This document shows, piece by piece, positions 37,005-48,884 of a stretch of 64,000 nt of DNA. Position numbers and translations under genes: made by a program. The first letter of the stretch is position 1. Each line of letters starts with the position of its first letter. Source of the DNA: Mesocentrotus franciscanus (taxonomy: Eukaryota > Echinodermata > Echinoidea > Camarodonta > Strongylocentrotidae); contig CP137668.1 of the NCBI GenBank assembly GCA_037976565.1, positions 24,386,280-24,450,279 of the forward strand, read 5' to 3'. The notes beneath the pieces were generated by a model that was not told the DNA's origin, did not search any database, and was given only the letters and a program-made list of their open reading frames with translations.

Positions 37005-37160
37005 TTCTTGTGTGTGTGGACACCCTGGAATTTATAGGATGATTCTTTATACGACGTTTCTTGTGTGTGGACACCCTGGAATTTATACGATGATTCTTTA
37101 TACGACGTATCGTTATAGAGTTTCGGGATAAATTGTTTTGTGTGTGGACACGCTGTATGT
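37005..37160. repeat. 51-bp tandem duplication related to the 36.6-kb foldback
   Basis: The unit TGTGTGGACACCCTGGAATT...TTTATACGACG occurs twice with a 51-base period (37013 and 37064), and a third TGTGTGTGGACAC follows at about 37140. The TATACGACGT and GTGTGGAC words match the foldback just upstream. Confidence 0.6.
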
Positions 37161-40100
37161 AAATCACGAAGCTCTACACGTGTTCCCATTTGTATGACCG
37201 CGGAGTAACTTACAGAAGAGGATCGTTTACACAACTAGATACCTTCTTTTTTTAATCGAGATTGGTATCATTTCGATTTGAATGAAAGCAAGGTGTATTC
37301 TTTGTATCATGCTTATTAGATTGCAAACTAAAATCAATATTATGAAGGGAAGTCAATGTCGCATTACGTGTATATATCCCGGTCTCGTGAATTTCGGCAT
37401 GTAGGCTTTCATTTTATGAGCCTGCTGTCTCATGGAACTGCGTTTTGGGAATTCGGTTTCTTATGGGCCTTCTGAACCACTCCAAGACCCTGCCACGAAT
37501 GCCATAATACGAAAGTTTGAATTTCCTGGTTAATAATATTGTGCCATCGTGCCAAAGGCCTTGGAGAGGTCTAGAAAGATACCAGCGGTATTAGATTTGC
37601 TGTCAATCGCCTGGGCAGCTTTATCAATAATATTAATAACAAATTCGCATGCACTGTTGAATGTTATTGACGGAAACAAAACTTAAATTTGTCAAAATAT
37701 TACAAATATTGAGGAACTTAATAGTGCGAGAATATACTTTATTCATGAATTTTAGAAACTGAAGTCAAGAGTGATCTTAAACGGTAGTTACCCAAACTCA
37801 TACTCTTTCCCTTTTTTATATACAGCTATTACTTTGACAATTTTCATTTTATCAGGGACAACACTATAAAGACAAATTAAATAATATTTTTAATGGCAAG
37901 ACAATAGCATGTATCATATTTTTTTGTAAGAACACTCTTTTTCTTTCTCATCCTTTTTGAAAACATCATTAATAACTTTCCATGTGGACTTGTTGTCTTT
38001 TTGTGTGAATATTGAACAGAGAGGACAAACAATCCTTTGTTACCCTTCGTGTTATATCAAATGCAATTAATTGAGAATCTATTAACTGTTCTATCGCCAC
38101 TGGGTAAATTAAAAACCAGCACATTCCTTTTATTTTTTTCTGAGATGAAATCGATGCGTTTTTGATTTGGCGTTGATTGTTTAACGAAAATTAATAAATG
38201 GAAATTGGCTTTACCAATTCGTGTCGCAATCATTCTAATCAACCGCAAAAGACATTATAGACAATTATTAAGTGAAACACTTTTATCAACAATGTAGACA
38301 TTTTGAAGGGAACACTGTCCTTTTTTCTTACAAGAACCATCATAATGATAACAAAACTAACCACGTAAATTTGAAATCAAATATTCTGATATTATACATT
38401 TATTACTATTTGTACTTTATTTTTGTTTGGCAATATCCTATTTATTGAATTTTCCCTGGAGCGATAGTGAAAGCAAGGCGCTGGTTATGCAATCACGTAT
38501 TGTGGACACCGCGTATCACGTAACATACATGTCGATGTTGTTACAAGATCTGTGAATAAAACGCGGATCCAGGATTTTATAAAAGAAGGAGCATGGAATT
38601 TCAAAGGTTGATGAAATAAAAAAATTAAAAAACAAAGGAAAAACAAAGGAAAAAGAAGACGAAGAGGTAGAGAAAAAAACACTTATCACCTTAAAAACGG
38701 TAGGAATAGTTTATCCTTCTTGGAGTTGTGTACCTAAGGTAAACCAAACCAATGTCGGTTTTAAGAAGGGGTGCACATTAGGTCTGCGCCCCCAATCCGC
38801 CAGTCATTTTGATCAGCTATACATTGACAGGACAATTTTTCCCGCCTTCGAGTCAGTATTCGTTGTGTAGAGTATCATTTTTTCTAATGGTGCCTTGATA
38901 TGTTGTGTATCTTTATAAATATGATCCATGAATTTGTGCCGATAAATATTTTCACATCCAGATTTAGCGATTGAATATCTTCCTGATTACGCGAAAAAAT
39001 ATGATGTTCCATAAAAATGCTTCTTATCTCTACTGTATCCTACAAAATGTACTTGTCTAATAACTGAAGAAAATTCAACAAAACATATGAAGTAGTTTTT
39101 TTTCCACAGAGAGTCCCTCTTCCGAATCTTATCAATTTGAATATCCCCTCGCCTACGCTAGAAACATTTGAATGAAAATGATATTACGTAATCACAATTA
39201 AATTTTATCTTCATGAAGTAAGAATATGATAGCTATTAACAGCAGGAAACCCAAAGAATAGCAAGATTCTCTAAATATAAATGCTCTCTCTTTTGTTTTC
39301 TTTCTCTCTTCTCTGAATTTCAGCAACTTGAAAGTCCTATCGCCTACGAGAGATACATTTTCAAAGAAAGTTTGATATGATGTTCGTCATTATACTTCAT
39401 GTATTTATATAAAAGAATGTACTTGCCAACTTGGTTCATGGTAATGGCACAAGAAAAATGATAGCTCATATCCAATCTCTCGTCGACCACAGCTGTCCGG
39501 ATCAATCCCTGATTGTGTTTTTTAGCTTGACCATGAACTAGAAAACTAGCCAGGTTAAACGGCCAGATACACTTGTTGTAGTGGCGTAGCGACAAGGGGA
39601 CGTGAGGTGCCCTTGCCCAAATCGAATGGCCATCACAAAAAGACAGACATATATAAACAGAAAAGGGAGAGGAGAAGGCATCATTAAAGAAGATGACATC
39701 ATCATTTCAAACCATAATCCTATTCGACTGTCTTTTTCTTGTGCATTTCATTCATTCACTAAAGACTTGACCGGTGTCCCCCCATTTGTTAAAGCCCCCT
39801 CAATGGCTGGACATACGCGACGCCACTGGACGGACTGGACTGGACTGGACGATTGATATATCAATGCTGAATTGCAATCTTTTTAAAAGGTTTCAATCCA
39901 CTTAGTGATATCAGTTGGCTGTGTATATAAGGATAATTTACATAATCAAATTACACTTTTCAATTTCCTAGGGATGCAATCATAATCATCATTATGGAAA
40001 AAAGCGATCTGTTGCAAGAATTCGTCTCGTAATATACTGTGCAGCTACATTCAGTATGGTCAAGACTAAAAAAAAATGCTCAAGACTAAACAAAAGTAAT

Positions 40101-40894
40101 TCATTGTTTCAGCTTTATTTATTGTAAACATATTCTTTAACGTTGATAATTGCTTTTTCTTCAATATAATTCCGGTCTAAAGGCAGGATAGTGATCCAAA
40201 GCCCTGATTTCGTGTAATTTTTCGGCAATAATATATTTGCAACCAATATTTACTAAGTTACACTGGCTTTAATGTATATTTTAAAATCTATTTTCTTAAA
40301 AGGGAAAAACAACAACTGTGATATAATGTCTTGTTCGCGAGGCAGCTTTCCTTTTGAAATTTAAGATGTTTATCTTATAATTCTTCCGTTTTTGAGGTAG
40401 GGCATTAATTCATATACTCTTACACAGAGTAAACGCCCTTTTGGCTCTTACCATACGTTATTATGCAACATGATAACCTAAGGCCGACGGCAACATCGAC
40501 AAGAAGATTATCATTACTAAGAGAATGAAATAGATAGACATTTGGAACTTGGCCCAAAGCGTATACAAAAGAAGTTTATAGAAATCCCAAAGCGGAAATA
40601 TCATGTTTTGCTCCATGTATACATGAGTATCGGTGATAACTGGATTTTCTAGTCTGGCATCAAAACGGCTTCGGGATAAAATGTGCAAATCAGCACATTT
40701 TATCCTCAATTTAAACACCTATCATCACCCGTCAAAGAGAGGTATGTATAGATACAAAGGGGGTGCGGAATAGGGGGTACGTGCCCCCAATCGAATGGCG
40801 AAAGAATAATTGCTATCGACTCAAGCATTAATGCTTATGATAGTTTGCCTCTGCATTTATCTTGATTCTTTGACTTACCTCCATACTTTCAAGT

Positions 40895-40897
<3 letters not shown>
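37161..40897. other. Non-coding
   Basis: Holds a degenerate hAT-like MITE at 39579. A diverged direct repeat containing TCGCCTACG occurs near 39134 and 39328. AT-rich, no exon seen. Confidence 0.4.
39579..39828. mobile_element. Degenerate hAT-like MITE with GGCGTAGC ends
   Basis: The left end TAGTGGCGTAGC and right end GACGCCACTG are imperfect inverted copies. The interior has TTGCCCAAATCGAATGGC as in 47006-47466. No target duplication is recognisable. A GGACT pentamer follows at 39826-39852. Confidence 0.45.

Positions 40898-40968
<71 letters not shown>
40898..40968. repeat. AT dinucleotide tract
   Basis: About 35 AT units beside the hammerhead-like relic. Confidence 0.9.
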
Positions 40969-40969
<1 letters not shown>

Positions 40970-40997
40970 ACACAAGGTAGATAAATAAAAACACCGG

Positions 40998-41050
40998 AGA
41001 AGTGAATATTCCACTGACGTTTCGGGCATAGCCCTTTATCGAAGTGATTC
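40998..41050 (-). ncRNA. Hammerhead-ribozyme-like relic (Penelope-type retroelement)
   Basis: The minus strand reads CGATAAAGGGCTATGCCC followed by GAAACGTC. Stem II GGGC/GCCC and the GAAAC core match type I hammerhead motifs carried by Penelope-like elements. The other core strand CTGATGA has decayed to TCGATAA, so activity is unlikely. An AT microsatellite adjoins it. The family call is from memory of the motif. Confidence 0.4.
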
Positions 41051-42069
41051 AAGCATGAACAACAATATACAAAATCAAAAATATATAGGCGACGCTTGGT
41101 AGTCAAGATGCAAAGGCGCGTGAGAGTACGCGAAAGAAGAGAAAAGGAGATAGAGATAGGGAGCGTTAGAAGAGCGTATCTCCAGGGGAGATACGCGGAA
41201 AGCAAAAGAAAAGGAAAAGAAGAGGCGCACAGAAAGAAAAATAAGCAATTGAAAAAGCATTATGACGTAATAAAGATATTAAAGTTCAACAAAGTTCAGT
41301 GTGAGTTAGGGAAAGATCTGAAAGTGGCGTTCATCCCGTCCGGATGAACACTGAACTTTGGAAGAGGGGCAGGCAAGGTAAAAAAAAAAGAAAAAAAAAG
41401 AAACACACGGTCCCCTCACTCCATCATGTCTATGGTCTTGATCTCTCGCATAGCATGTCCCTGATATTTTTGGTGCCACCGCCCTCCCCCATGAACTGGT
41501 TAATCATCAATAGTTGGATCAACGCTACGCCACTGGGTATTTTGCTCATGTTTCCAAGAATACGTCGAGAAATCAGGACGCCAAATAATGTTGCCCATTG
41601 CCGTTTTATATGAAAGTTTACAATATTATCCGGTGTCTTTGAGTGAAACAGGTATTGCTGGTTTTAAGATGCAAAAGCACTTCAAATAGTTTTGAAAAGA
41701 AAACAAACACCTAACGAATCGAGGATTGTCTGAAAGGGGTTGAAAACGTTAGAAAATCTCTTTCACTCAGTGCTCTAGGACGTTACTTTACTTTAATTAT
41801 TACTAAATACATATACCATGACTTTTCAACATTAAACCCGGTGAATTGTCATGGGCGTGTTCTCATTCAATTTAAATAAGATTACGAAGGGAAATTTATT
41901 AAGACAAGAATAGAAATATTTATTTCCATTTCAAATGGCTATAATTTAACTCGACATTGTTTTCTCAATGCCTTATTAGTGTCACGACGTTATTACAGTC
42001 TGTATGGATTTGAAATTGTTATTCCAACTTTAATTTCTTTGTATTCTTTTATCTTCTGTGTTCCGTCGT

Positions 42070-42170
42070 CTGGCAAGACATTTATCTATATTTGCCATTC
42101 TCAATCTAGGTTTAGTAAATGGATACCTGGTAGAAATTATTTGAATGTTTCGTCATCTTAAATGGCACCT
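42070..42170 (+). mobile_element. SINE body remnant
   Basis: Only the core survives: TGGCAAGACATTTATCTATA, then TTTGCCATTCTCAATCTAGG and GGATACCTGGTAGAAATTAT. The tRNA head is absent. Confidence 0.5.
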
Positions 42171-45100
42171 TGCCTATTAAATAGTAGGCGTTTTTTAATC
42201 ATCCCCTGAGATGGATATGTGCACGATATGAATGTACATGATCGTTAATTATTGTTCTATCAGTTCTGTTCTCCTCCTCTCTTTCTCTCTCTATCTTTCT
42301 ATTGTTCTTCTTCCATTTGTCCCTTTACAGATATATACCTCCCTACTGCTTATTTCTGTCCAATCCATCCCTATTTCTTTGATGATACTAAAATAATAAA
42401 CCAAGGGACAATAATTCCTCGCTGGCGCCTCATGGTACGTCCGATCGCCTTTATATATCCACTGGCTATCAGCATATCACTTCCTTTTGGTATATGTCCA
42501 TTAGTTTTATTCACATGTTATGGAAAACAACTTGAAACAAAATCCGCCAAAATGGGCCAAATCAAAACAAAGTCGTTCTCGTTGCTTGTTTCTCCGTGTC
42601 TGCATTATCTTCGGCCACAGGGTAATATTATAGCGACTGTTCTTAAACCCCTATCATCTAAATGTATTTACCATGTTAACCGAATCTTCTAAATTGCAGT
42701 TTTGCGCATACAAAGACAATAGATACTCACTATGCCTTTGCATCAAATGTCCGAGTCCAGATTATATACAAAGGAAATTCTATTCTTCAAAACCCTTCTA
42801 AAAAACGACCTCTAATGTTTGTTTCAGTGGGTCTTTTTTGTTCTTCTTTAGAAATTTAAGCCCATCCTCCGAAAAAGACTTTATCGATCGTTCGTATAGC
42901 CCCGCCCTTACAGTTATAGCTCTGATCAGCCACCCCGCTCACTCTCATCCCGCCATGAAAAAAAATGAAAACAAAACATATTTAACTTATAACACCTTTC
43001 ACCGTTAAATATTTAAACAAAAGCCCGAATTCATAGAAATATAGACAAATATAAAAACTCTTCCAGGACGTGACAAATTAAATCCATTATAGGGATTTTC
43101 ACTTTTAGTTAAAGGGAAAGGCAAATAAACAGGATGTTTCTGATACGAATCAATAATTGGAATCACAGCATGAACTCATAGCTGATAATCTCATAGCTTT
43201 CACGGTAGAATTATGTTCATATCTATTCACAAGATTCAAGGATATTAGCCTTGTAGGCCTTCGCAATCGAACTGTTTGCATGAAAGTAATCAAGCGTGTC
43301 AGCAAATACGCCTTGACGAAAAGAAAAAGAAAATTTCGATTCCTATCAGAATTTCAAAAACCATGTAAATATGAAAAGAACAACAAACGCATGCCTAATG
43401 GATGACGTCATCAAAATTCGAGTTCAAGTGTTCATTTCAGAGAGTTAGAGTGTGTGCTGTTACTTCGTTTTAATTTCTGAAAAGATGCGATTCTTGATTC
43501 TTCGAGGAGACTTGAGTTTCACGATGAAACCGATTTCTTCCTCTTGGTCACAATCGTTTGAAGTATCGAGTGGCGTTATATCGGCGAGGAGAGCTTCCGT
43601 TACTCGACCGGTCTGCAGGGTTTAGAAACGGAACTAGTTTCTCCTCCTCTTGTTTCCTCTATAGGAGGCAGTTTGACTCGAGATATCTAGCTTTAATAGA
43701 TTAGATTTAAATGGAGCGTTAATATAGAAGATACTTCAATATGGATGTATGTTTCCATGCAGGCTAAAGAGGTCAAGCCGACCCATATTATGTCCTACTA
43801 TGATTTCTGAGCTTCTAAAAGAGCAGGCATCTCGTTCGATCTTCAACAGCATTTCGCATGATATTCCTCTGGCTACATCTAGCCATATCGACCACATACT
43901 TACTCCCCATCTCTGTTTACCCCTCCCCTCCCCAATCTTCAAAAAACCTATTTAATTCGGTGCATCAAAGGTTGGGTATTTGACCAGACAGTAATTTTAT
44001 TTGCAGCCTCATTTCTACTTTTCCCAAGAACCTACAAAGCATTTTGTTGCTATAGCGCCTATATAGCACCTACAATTTATTCTAATGGCAACAAAATCAC
44101 ATTTCTGTATCCCCTGGGGGTTTTACTTTTCTTTTAATCACTTCATAGAGCAATTTAACGATTAAACTGCTTCAATGCGAATACATTGAATGACAGGTTT
44201 CATAGAAAAATTCGCGAATATCAACGGTCAATTTTGTGTAAAAAGTAAATTGTGGACATTTAAACACAATTAATTTCAGTGTTGATGGCCGTTGAAAGAA
44301 ATCCGAGACAATAATTATGCCAAAAATGTTCTCTTTAGTTTTGACATTTATGTCTTCTTCTCCACTCATTGCCTGAGTGGATCTTGATACATCTAGCTTG
44401 TCTTTGTATTCGAAGGTATCATTTGTCATAGATACAAGGAAACAAAAGAAGAAAAGAAGTATGCATTGATAGGAGATACTTGAAAGAAAATGGACAATAA
44501 TAGCTGTTATAATAATTATGCAGGACATTCGTATGAAAACGAAATTATTAAAATGTTGGAGCTATTTTCCAGTTTATTTCCCTTGGCTTTGAATTTTGAG
44601 ACTTTGTTTTTTTTCTAGAATAGATTTCTTGCAGTGTTGAGCATTTGCATACACCTGGAGCAGATGAGCGAATACAACAGTCAAAAAACCCCTGCAGAAT
44701 TCAAAGGAGGAGATATGAGGTACATAATATGCGCAACCGCCAAACCGCCTTCGCGATAGACAGGGTCGAATTGTAGTATCAAGTTGCGATCTCGATGATC
44801 TTACAAACCTGTTCATAAACGCCCGATATAACAAAACAACGGAATTAAATTGTAAATCTGCTAGAAAACAGCTGGTCCATTTTCTTCACGTTTGTGGTGA
44901 TAAACAAGTAACAAAAGATTAAGAATTTTTATGTGAGCTAAATTGCATTTTCAACGTTAAAGAAATATATAATTCACCTGCTTAAAACGATATTCGCATC
45001 GGTGTTTTCTACAAAATTATAATCAATAATAATATAATTTCTAGACAATGGGAACAGACACAACTATCATCGCACATTGATCTGATAATGATTTACATAC

Positions 45101-45402
45101 CCAGGGCGGTGTTTCACAAAGATCCTAAGTCGAACTTAACTCTAAGTTGGACTTAAAAATTATGGAGAGCCATTTGTAGCCTTAAAATAAAATATATTCA
45201 AAAGCGAAAATTCAAGTATTTTTGACCTTTTTTTTTTTTATAAATTCCACATCAAGAACATGAAATCTCCTTGATAATAGAAAATATGAATGATTTGAAA
45301 CAACATTTTATGCCTTTTAAAATAACTTTTACAAAATATTTTCATAGATGCTAACGACTTTCCATAATTGTCCAACTTAGGATCTTTGTGAAACACCCCC
45401 AA
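45101..45402. mobile_element. Foldback MITE, GGGGTGTTTC family, copy 3
   Basis: The termini are GGCGGTGTTTCACAAAGATC and its complement GATCTTTGTGAAACACCCCC. The inner arms contain CTAAGTTGGACTTA and TCCATAATTGTCCAACTTAG. Confidence 0.75.
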
Positions 45403-46231
45403 GTGTTTGAATGGGTAAAAAGAATTATTACTGACGGAGGGCACTATATCAATTTGTACTTTTTACACTCTTAACATGCAAAGGGGAGGGGCTCATGGAT
45501 TTACCCACTAGGCCTACCGGTGTGTGTCTCTTACTGCCAAACTAAATCAGTCCTATTTGGATAAACACAGGTAAGCTGGGTAGGACTACTTACCTGTCCA
45601 AATTTAAGTGGATGCATGTTCCTGCTACCACACGAGTTGGTGATTCTTTCTTTTTTCCCCCTTTTTTAGGGGGAGTCAATGAATAATTGACATGATTGTG
45701 CCCCCACGCGATCCTGGATCACCGCCACATTACGGAAAGCTTGAGCAGCGTCAAACTAAACTATCCCATACGAAATCAAATAATTATAAGTCCTTACCGT
45801 GTTATTGTGGAAGAGTGTTTCCTTGTCTGCCAGTAATTGTTTTTCATAACTTGAGGCGGTGGCAGACATCGAAAGTGAATTCCACAATACAGTATACTTT
45901 ACTCAGTGGTCGATGGATGGGGGTCGAAACAAACGGGACGACGCAGTTGCAACTTTATAATTACGACGAGGCATCTGATTGCGGTGGATACGCCCCCTCA
46001 AATATAACTACATATAACCAAGTCATCCGAGTTGTGAATTGTACTATTGTGGCTGCTGTTAAAATCGAGACCTTTAGTTTCAGAAATTGACTTATCGAAG
46101 CTATATTCGGATATTTTGGTATTTACATTACATCATCTTACCTGTGTAAGTCAATTTTGGGACAGTGTGACGCCTGAAATGAGGTTTTCCAAATCGCCAT
46201 CAGAATGATGAATATTGACATTAGTTACAAT

Positions 46232-46317
46232 GAGTGATTTCAAGTTCGGTGTTGTAGCTGGTGTTGGTGTTCTCACAACACCAACACCAGCTTTCAACAC
46301 CGTACTTGAAATCACTC
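46232..46317. repeat. Near-perfect 86-bp palindrome
   Basis: Arms of about 40 bases (GAGTGATTTCAAGTTCGGTG... and its complement) differ at about three positions and are separated by a 5-base loop, CTCAC. Such a structure extrudes easily and is rarely stable, which suggests a recent origin or function as an inverted repeat. Confidence 0.8.
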
Positions 46318-46535
46318 AATGACCTTGGGAGAGGCTCATCCTTGAAAAGTAGTGTACAGTAAAAAGACGTCGAGTAATCAGGCACTGTTGAGAGCTTGAG
46401 ATCACCATTTAAGTTGTTTCTATTGTAATTTCAGGTTTGTCTTCAACGCTGGACACAATTTTTTTTGCATTTTACTCTACTTAACGCACAGGAGAGAGAA
46501 ATATAATTATATATATATTATTATATAAGAGTAGA

Positions 46536-46554
46536 AGAGAAGAGAGGAGAGGAG

Positions 46555-46593
<39 letters not shown>

Positions 46594-46620
46594 GGGGGAG
46601 GGGAGAGGGGAGGGGGAGTG
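46536..46620. repeat. GA/GGGGA tract
   Basis: (GAGAG)n grading into (GGGGAG)n. Confidence 0.9.
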
Positions 46621-47005
46621 AAAGTCCACAGGTAGCTAGCTCACTGAAAAAAAGTAAACTTACGATCTTCAAATTATGATATCGCTGCATGGAAATCAAC
46701 TAATTAGAGTTCATGTTCTACATGTCCTTAAATGAAAAGCGATTAAAATGTTGTCTACCGTGTGAGTCAAAAAAAAGTTTACACCTAGAAAATTGCTAAT
46801 TATTTTAAATATCATCTATGAACAGTAAATTATTATACATCTTAATATGAAAGAGTGTTTTATCCCAAATCATTTGGTATCATTTTTGTGTGGTATGTGT
46901 TCACGCTTGGATGAACAGGAGGCATTGTTTGCGAGAGTGCAAAACTCGACAGATTCATTACTTTGGCAAGAACTGGGATCTCTTGTATATACCTACCGTA
47001 AAAGG

Positions 47006-47466
47006 CCGTGGCGTAGCCAAGGAGAGCAAGGGTGTATTTGCCCCTAATCGAATGGGTTAAATTTGGGAGGGTGAGAGAAAAACAAGTTGGAAAAAAGGAG
47101 AGTGATAAAGGAACATAAGAAGAAGACGAGAGAACCCCCTCTTGCATCATCTCCCTGCTTGGTTGTTAGTTTTTACCTGACTGCTAGAAAGCATGTGTAT
47201 GCTTGTAAGTAAGCAATATGTGACCGGCGGCTAAGTAATGAGTATTGCCTTATCAAAGGGCACTAGCGCATTGACTTGGTTTCGAACCCGGGACCTCCCG
47301 GCTACTAGACCAGTGCTCTACTAGCTTGACCAGTGAGCCAACGCGCCTCCTCGAGACATATTGTCGGCCTTACAATTCTCATTTTTTATAAACACCGCTG
47401 AAAATCGGTGCCCCCAATGACGCTCGTGCCCCTTCAATGTCTGGACCCATGCAGGCTGCGCCATTG
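47006..47466. mobile_element. hAT-like MITE with GGCGTAGCC ends
   Basis: The left end CCGTGGCGTAGCC and right end GGCTGCGCCATTG are imperfect inverted copies. The flanks GTAAAAGG and GTAAGCGG match at 6 of 8 bases. The interior shares TGCCCCTAATCGAATGG with 39600 and 40780. It contains a SINE head. Confidence 0.6.
47220..47345 (-). mobile_element. tRNA-derived SINE head nested in a hAT-like element
   Basis: The minus strand shows a tRNA-like head with the B-box-like GGTCCCGGGTTCGAAACC near 47285-47300, followed by the degenerate core CACTAGTGCCCTTTGATAAG. It lies inside the element at 47006-47466, so it inserted later or was carried with it. Confidence 0.5.
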
Positions 47467-47495
47467 GTAAGCGGAATGATGCATCCAACCGTCTT

Positions 47496-47691
47496 TTAAA
47501 GCCTGTCTGCACTAGTTTGGCCAGGAGGGATAAGACCTCACAGCGTGGTCAATGACAGGTGGTTATCTCATCAACTCAGTTCTCAATTAACATAAGAAAA
47601 AGGGGATCATGGGGGACCAACGGGTACCGATTAGGCATTGTTTGCTATATAGAGAGCGCAAGTAGCTACAAGTAGTGCAGTCCCGCTTTAA
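47496..47691 (-). mobile_element. TTAA-flanked MITE, 196 bp, copy 1
   Basis: The ends read TTAAAGCCTGTCTGCACTAG and, from the other side, TTAAAGCGGGACTGCACTAC. It is the same length as 55506-55701 and homologous to it throughout in inverted orientation. No coding frame. Confidence 0.8.
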
Positions 47692-48611
47692 AACTGATAT
47701 AATAGTCAATTTAAACTGCGTTTTGATGTAAGTCACATGACCATGTAATGAAATCGCACACGAGGGCGATGGAGCTTTGTCCTCAGCTCTCCGGGACATC
47801 GACACGTAGTACTAGTGAAGAACCCTCGAGCTCTGCCGTACTCGTACTCGGCCTCCTTGAGCACGGGGTCTCTTCAAAATATTCTTGAACTGTCAACTGT
47901 GTTTGGAATAACAGACGCCAAATATGCTAATGAACACATCAAGTACCGTCACAACATGTTTTCCTAAGTTCTGTCTCTGTCCGAAAGCAGGCAATTTCTC
48001 AGACAAGTCTGATTGGCATGTTTTTCAGCGCCGCCTTTTTTCCCTCTAAACTTTAAAGCCAGCTTTTGATGACTGGATGCACGGACGGTGGGTTACGTCG
48101 TTACGATTCAGTTTATAGAACAGCAATTGATTGCATAATCAACACTTCAAAACGTCAGTTAATTAGACATTTGAACTTGACAGTTCAGTTGTCTGATAGC
48201 TGAAAGCATCCGCCCTTTCAAAGATCATGCTGCCCGATTATGACGTGATGGGTTTTTTGAAAATTGGGATTTGCCAACGTTTAGGGCAGGTCGGGGGGAT
48301 CCTTATCATTTACGTGTCTTTGATTAAAAAGTTTGTAAATGGCCGTGATGGATGACGAAATTTCACTTTTTTTTATTTCCACCCTACATTTCCACCATCA
48401 TAATACGCTGAGGATGTATACAGATTTGGGGTACACAGCGGTAAATTCAAGCTCCCATTCGATACATTAATGGAATGAAAACTTTATTTTACTGAAACAT
48501 CAGACGTTGTTTCCCGAACGTTTGTCGAGGCCTTTGATTTAATGGAGGATCGAAAAAGCTGAAGAGAAAACATCCTCACGATTGGATCGACGTGGACAAA
48601 AAAAATACAGA
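47692..48611. other. No gene recognised
   Basis: Single-copy-looking DNA between MITEs. Confidence 0.45.
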
Positions 48612-48672
48612 ACGGAGAGAGAGATAGAGAGAGAGCGAGAGAGAGAGAGAGAGAGAGGGGGGAGGGGGAGGG
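48612..48672. repeat. GA microsatellite
   Basis: GA repeats ending in GGGGGAGGGGGAGGG. The flank GATGGAATTCAG recurs after the GA tract at 49579, part of the local duplication. Confidence 0.85.
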
Positions 48673-48750
48673 ATGAAAAGACGGAGAGGGATGGAATTCA
48701 GCTAAATTAGTGTAAATAAATCTGTTTACGAGCTCTCAAGAAAACTGACA

Positions 48751-48884
48751 CTAATGGAGATTCGAATAGAGCCGGGTAGACAAAAGAAACTTTTGCTGAT
48801 AACAAAGTCAGAAGATATTCTAAAATCGCCGTTAAACAAACCCAAAATAATATCTAAAAGAGAGGGGAGGGGAGGGAGTGAGAG
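48751..48884 (+). repeat. Segmental duplicate, copy 1
   Basis: From ATGGAGATTCGAATAGAGCC to GGGAGTGAGAG it matches 51341-51475 closely. Copy 1 is interrupted at its end by the hAT-like element 48885-49574. Confidence 0.75.

Larger units (their letters stand above)
41051..46231. other. Non-coding with SINE and MITE remnants
   Basis: An inverted pair CAAAGTTCAGTGT/ACACTGAACTTTGG lies at 41291 and 41348. A lone GCGTAGTGGC-type MITE end (CGCTACGCCACTG) ends at 41535. The 132-codon plus-strand frame 45692-46090 was not recognised. Confidence 0.4.

Noticed and set aside
36827..37234. 135-codon frame with internal peptide repeats (SYKFQGVHT)
   Set aside because: The peptide repeat comes from the 51-bp DNA repeat and MITE sequence, not from a gene.
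45692..46090. 132-codon plus-strand frame as a gene
   Set aside because: No signal peptide, domain or splice support was recognised; composition is like the surroundings.
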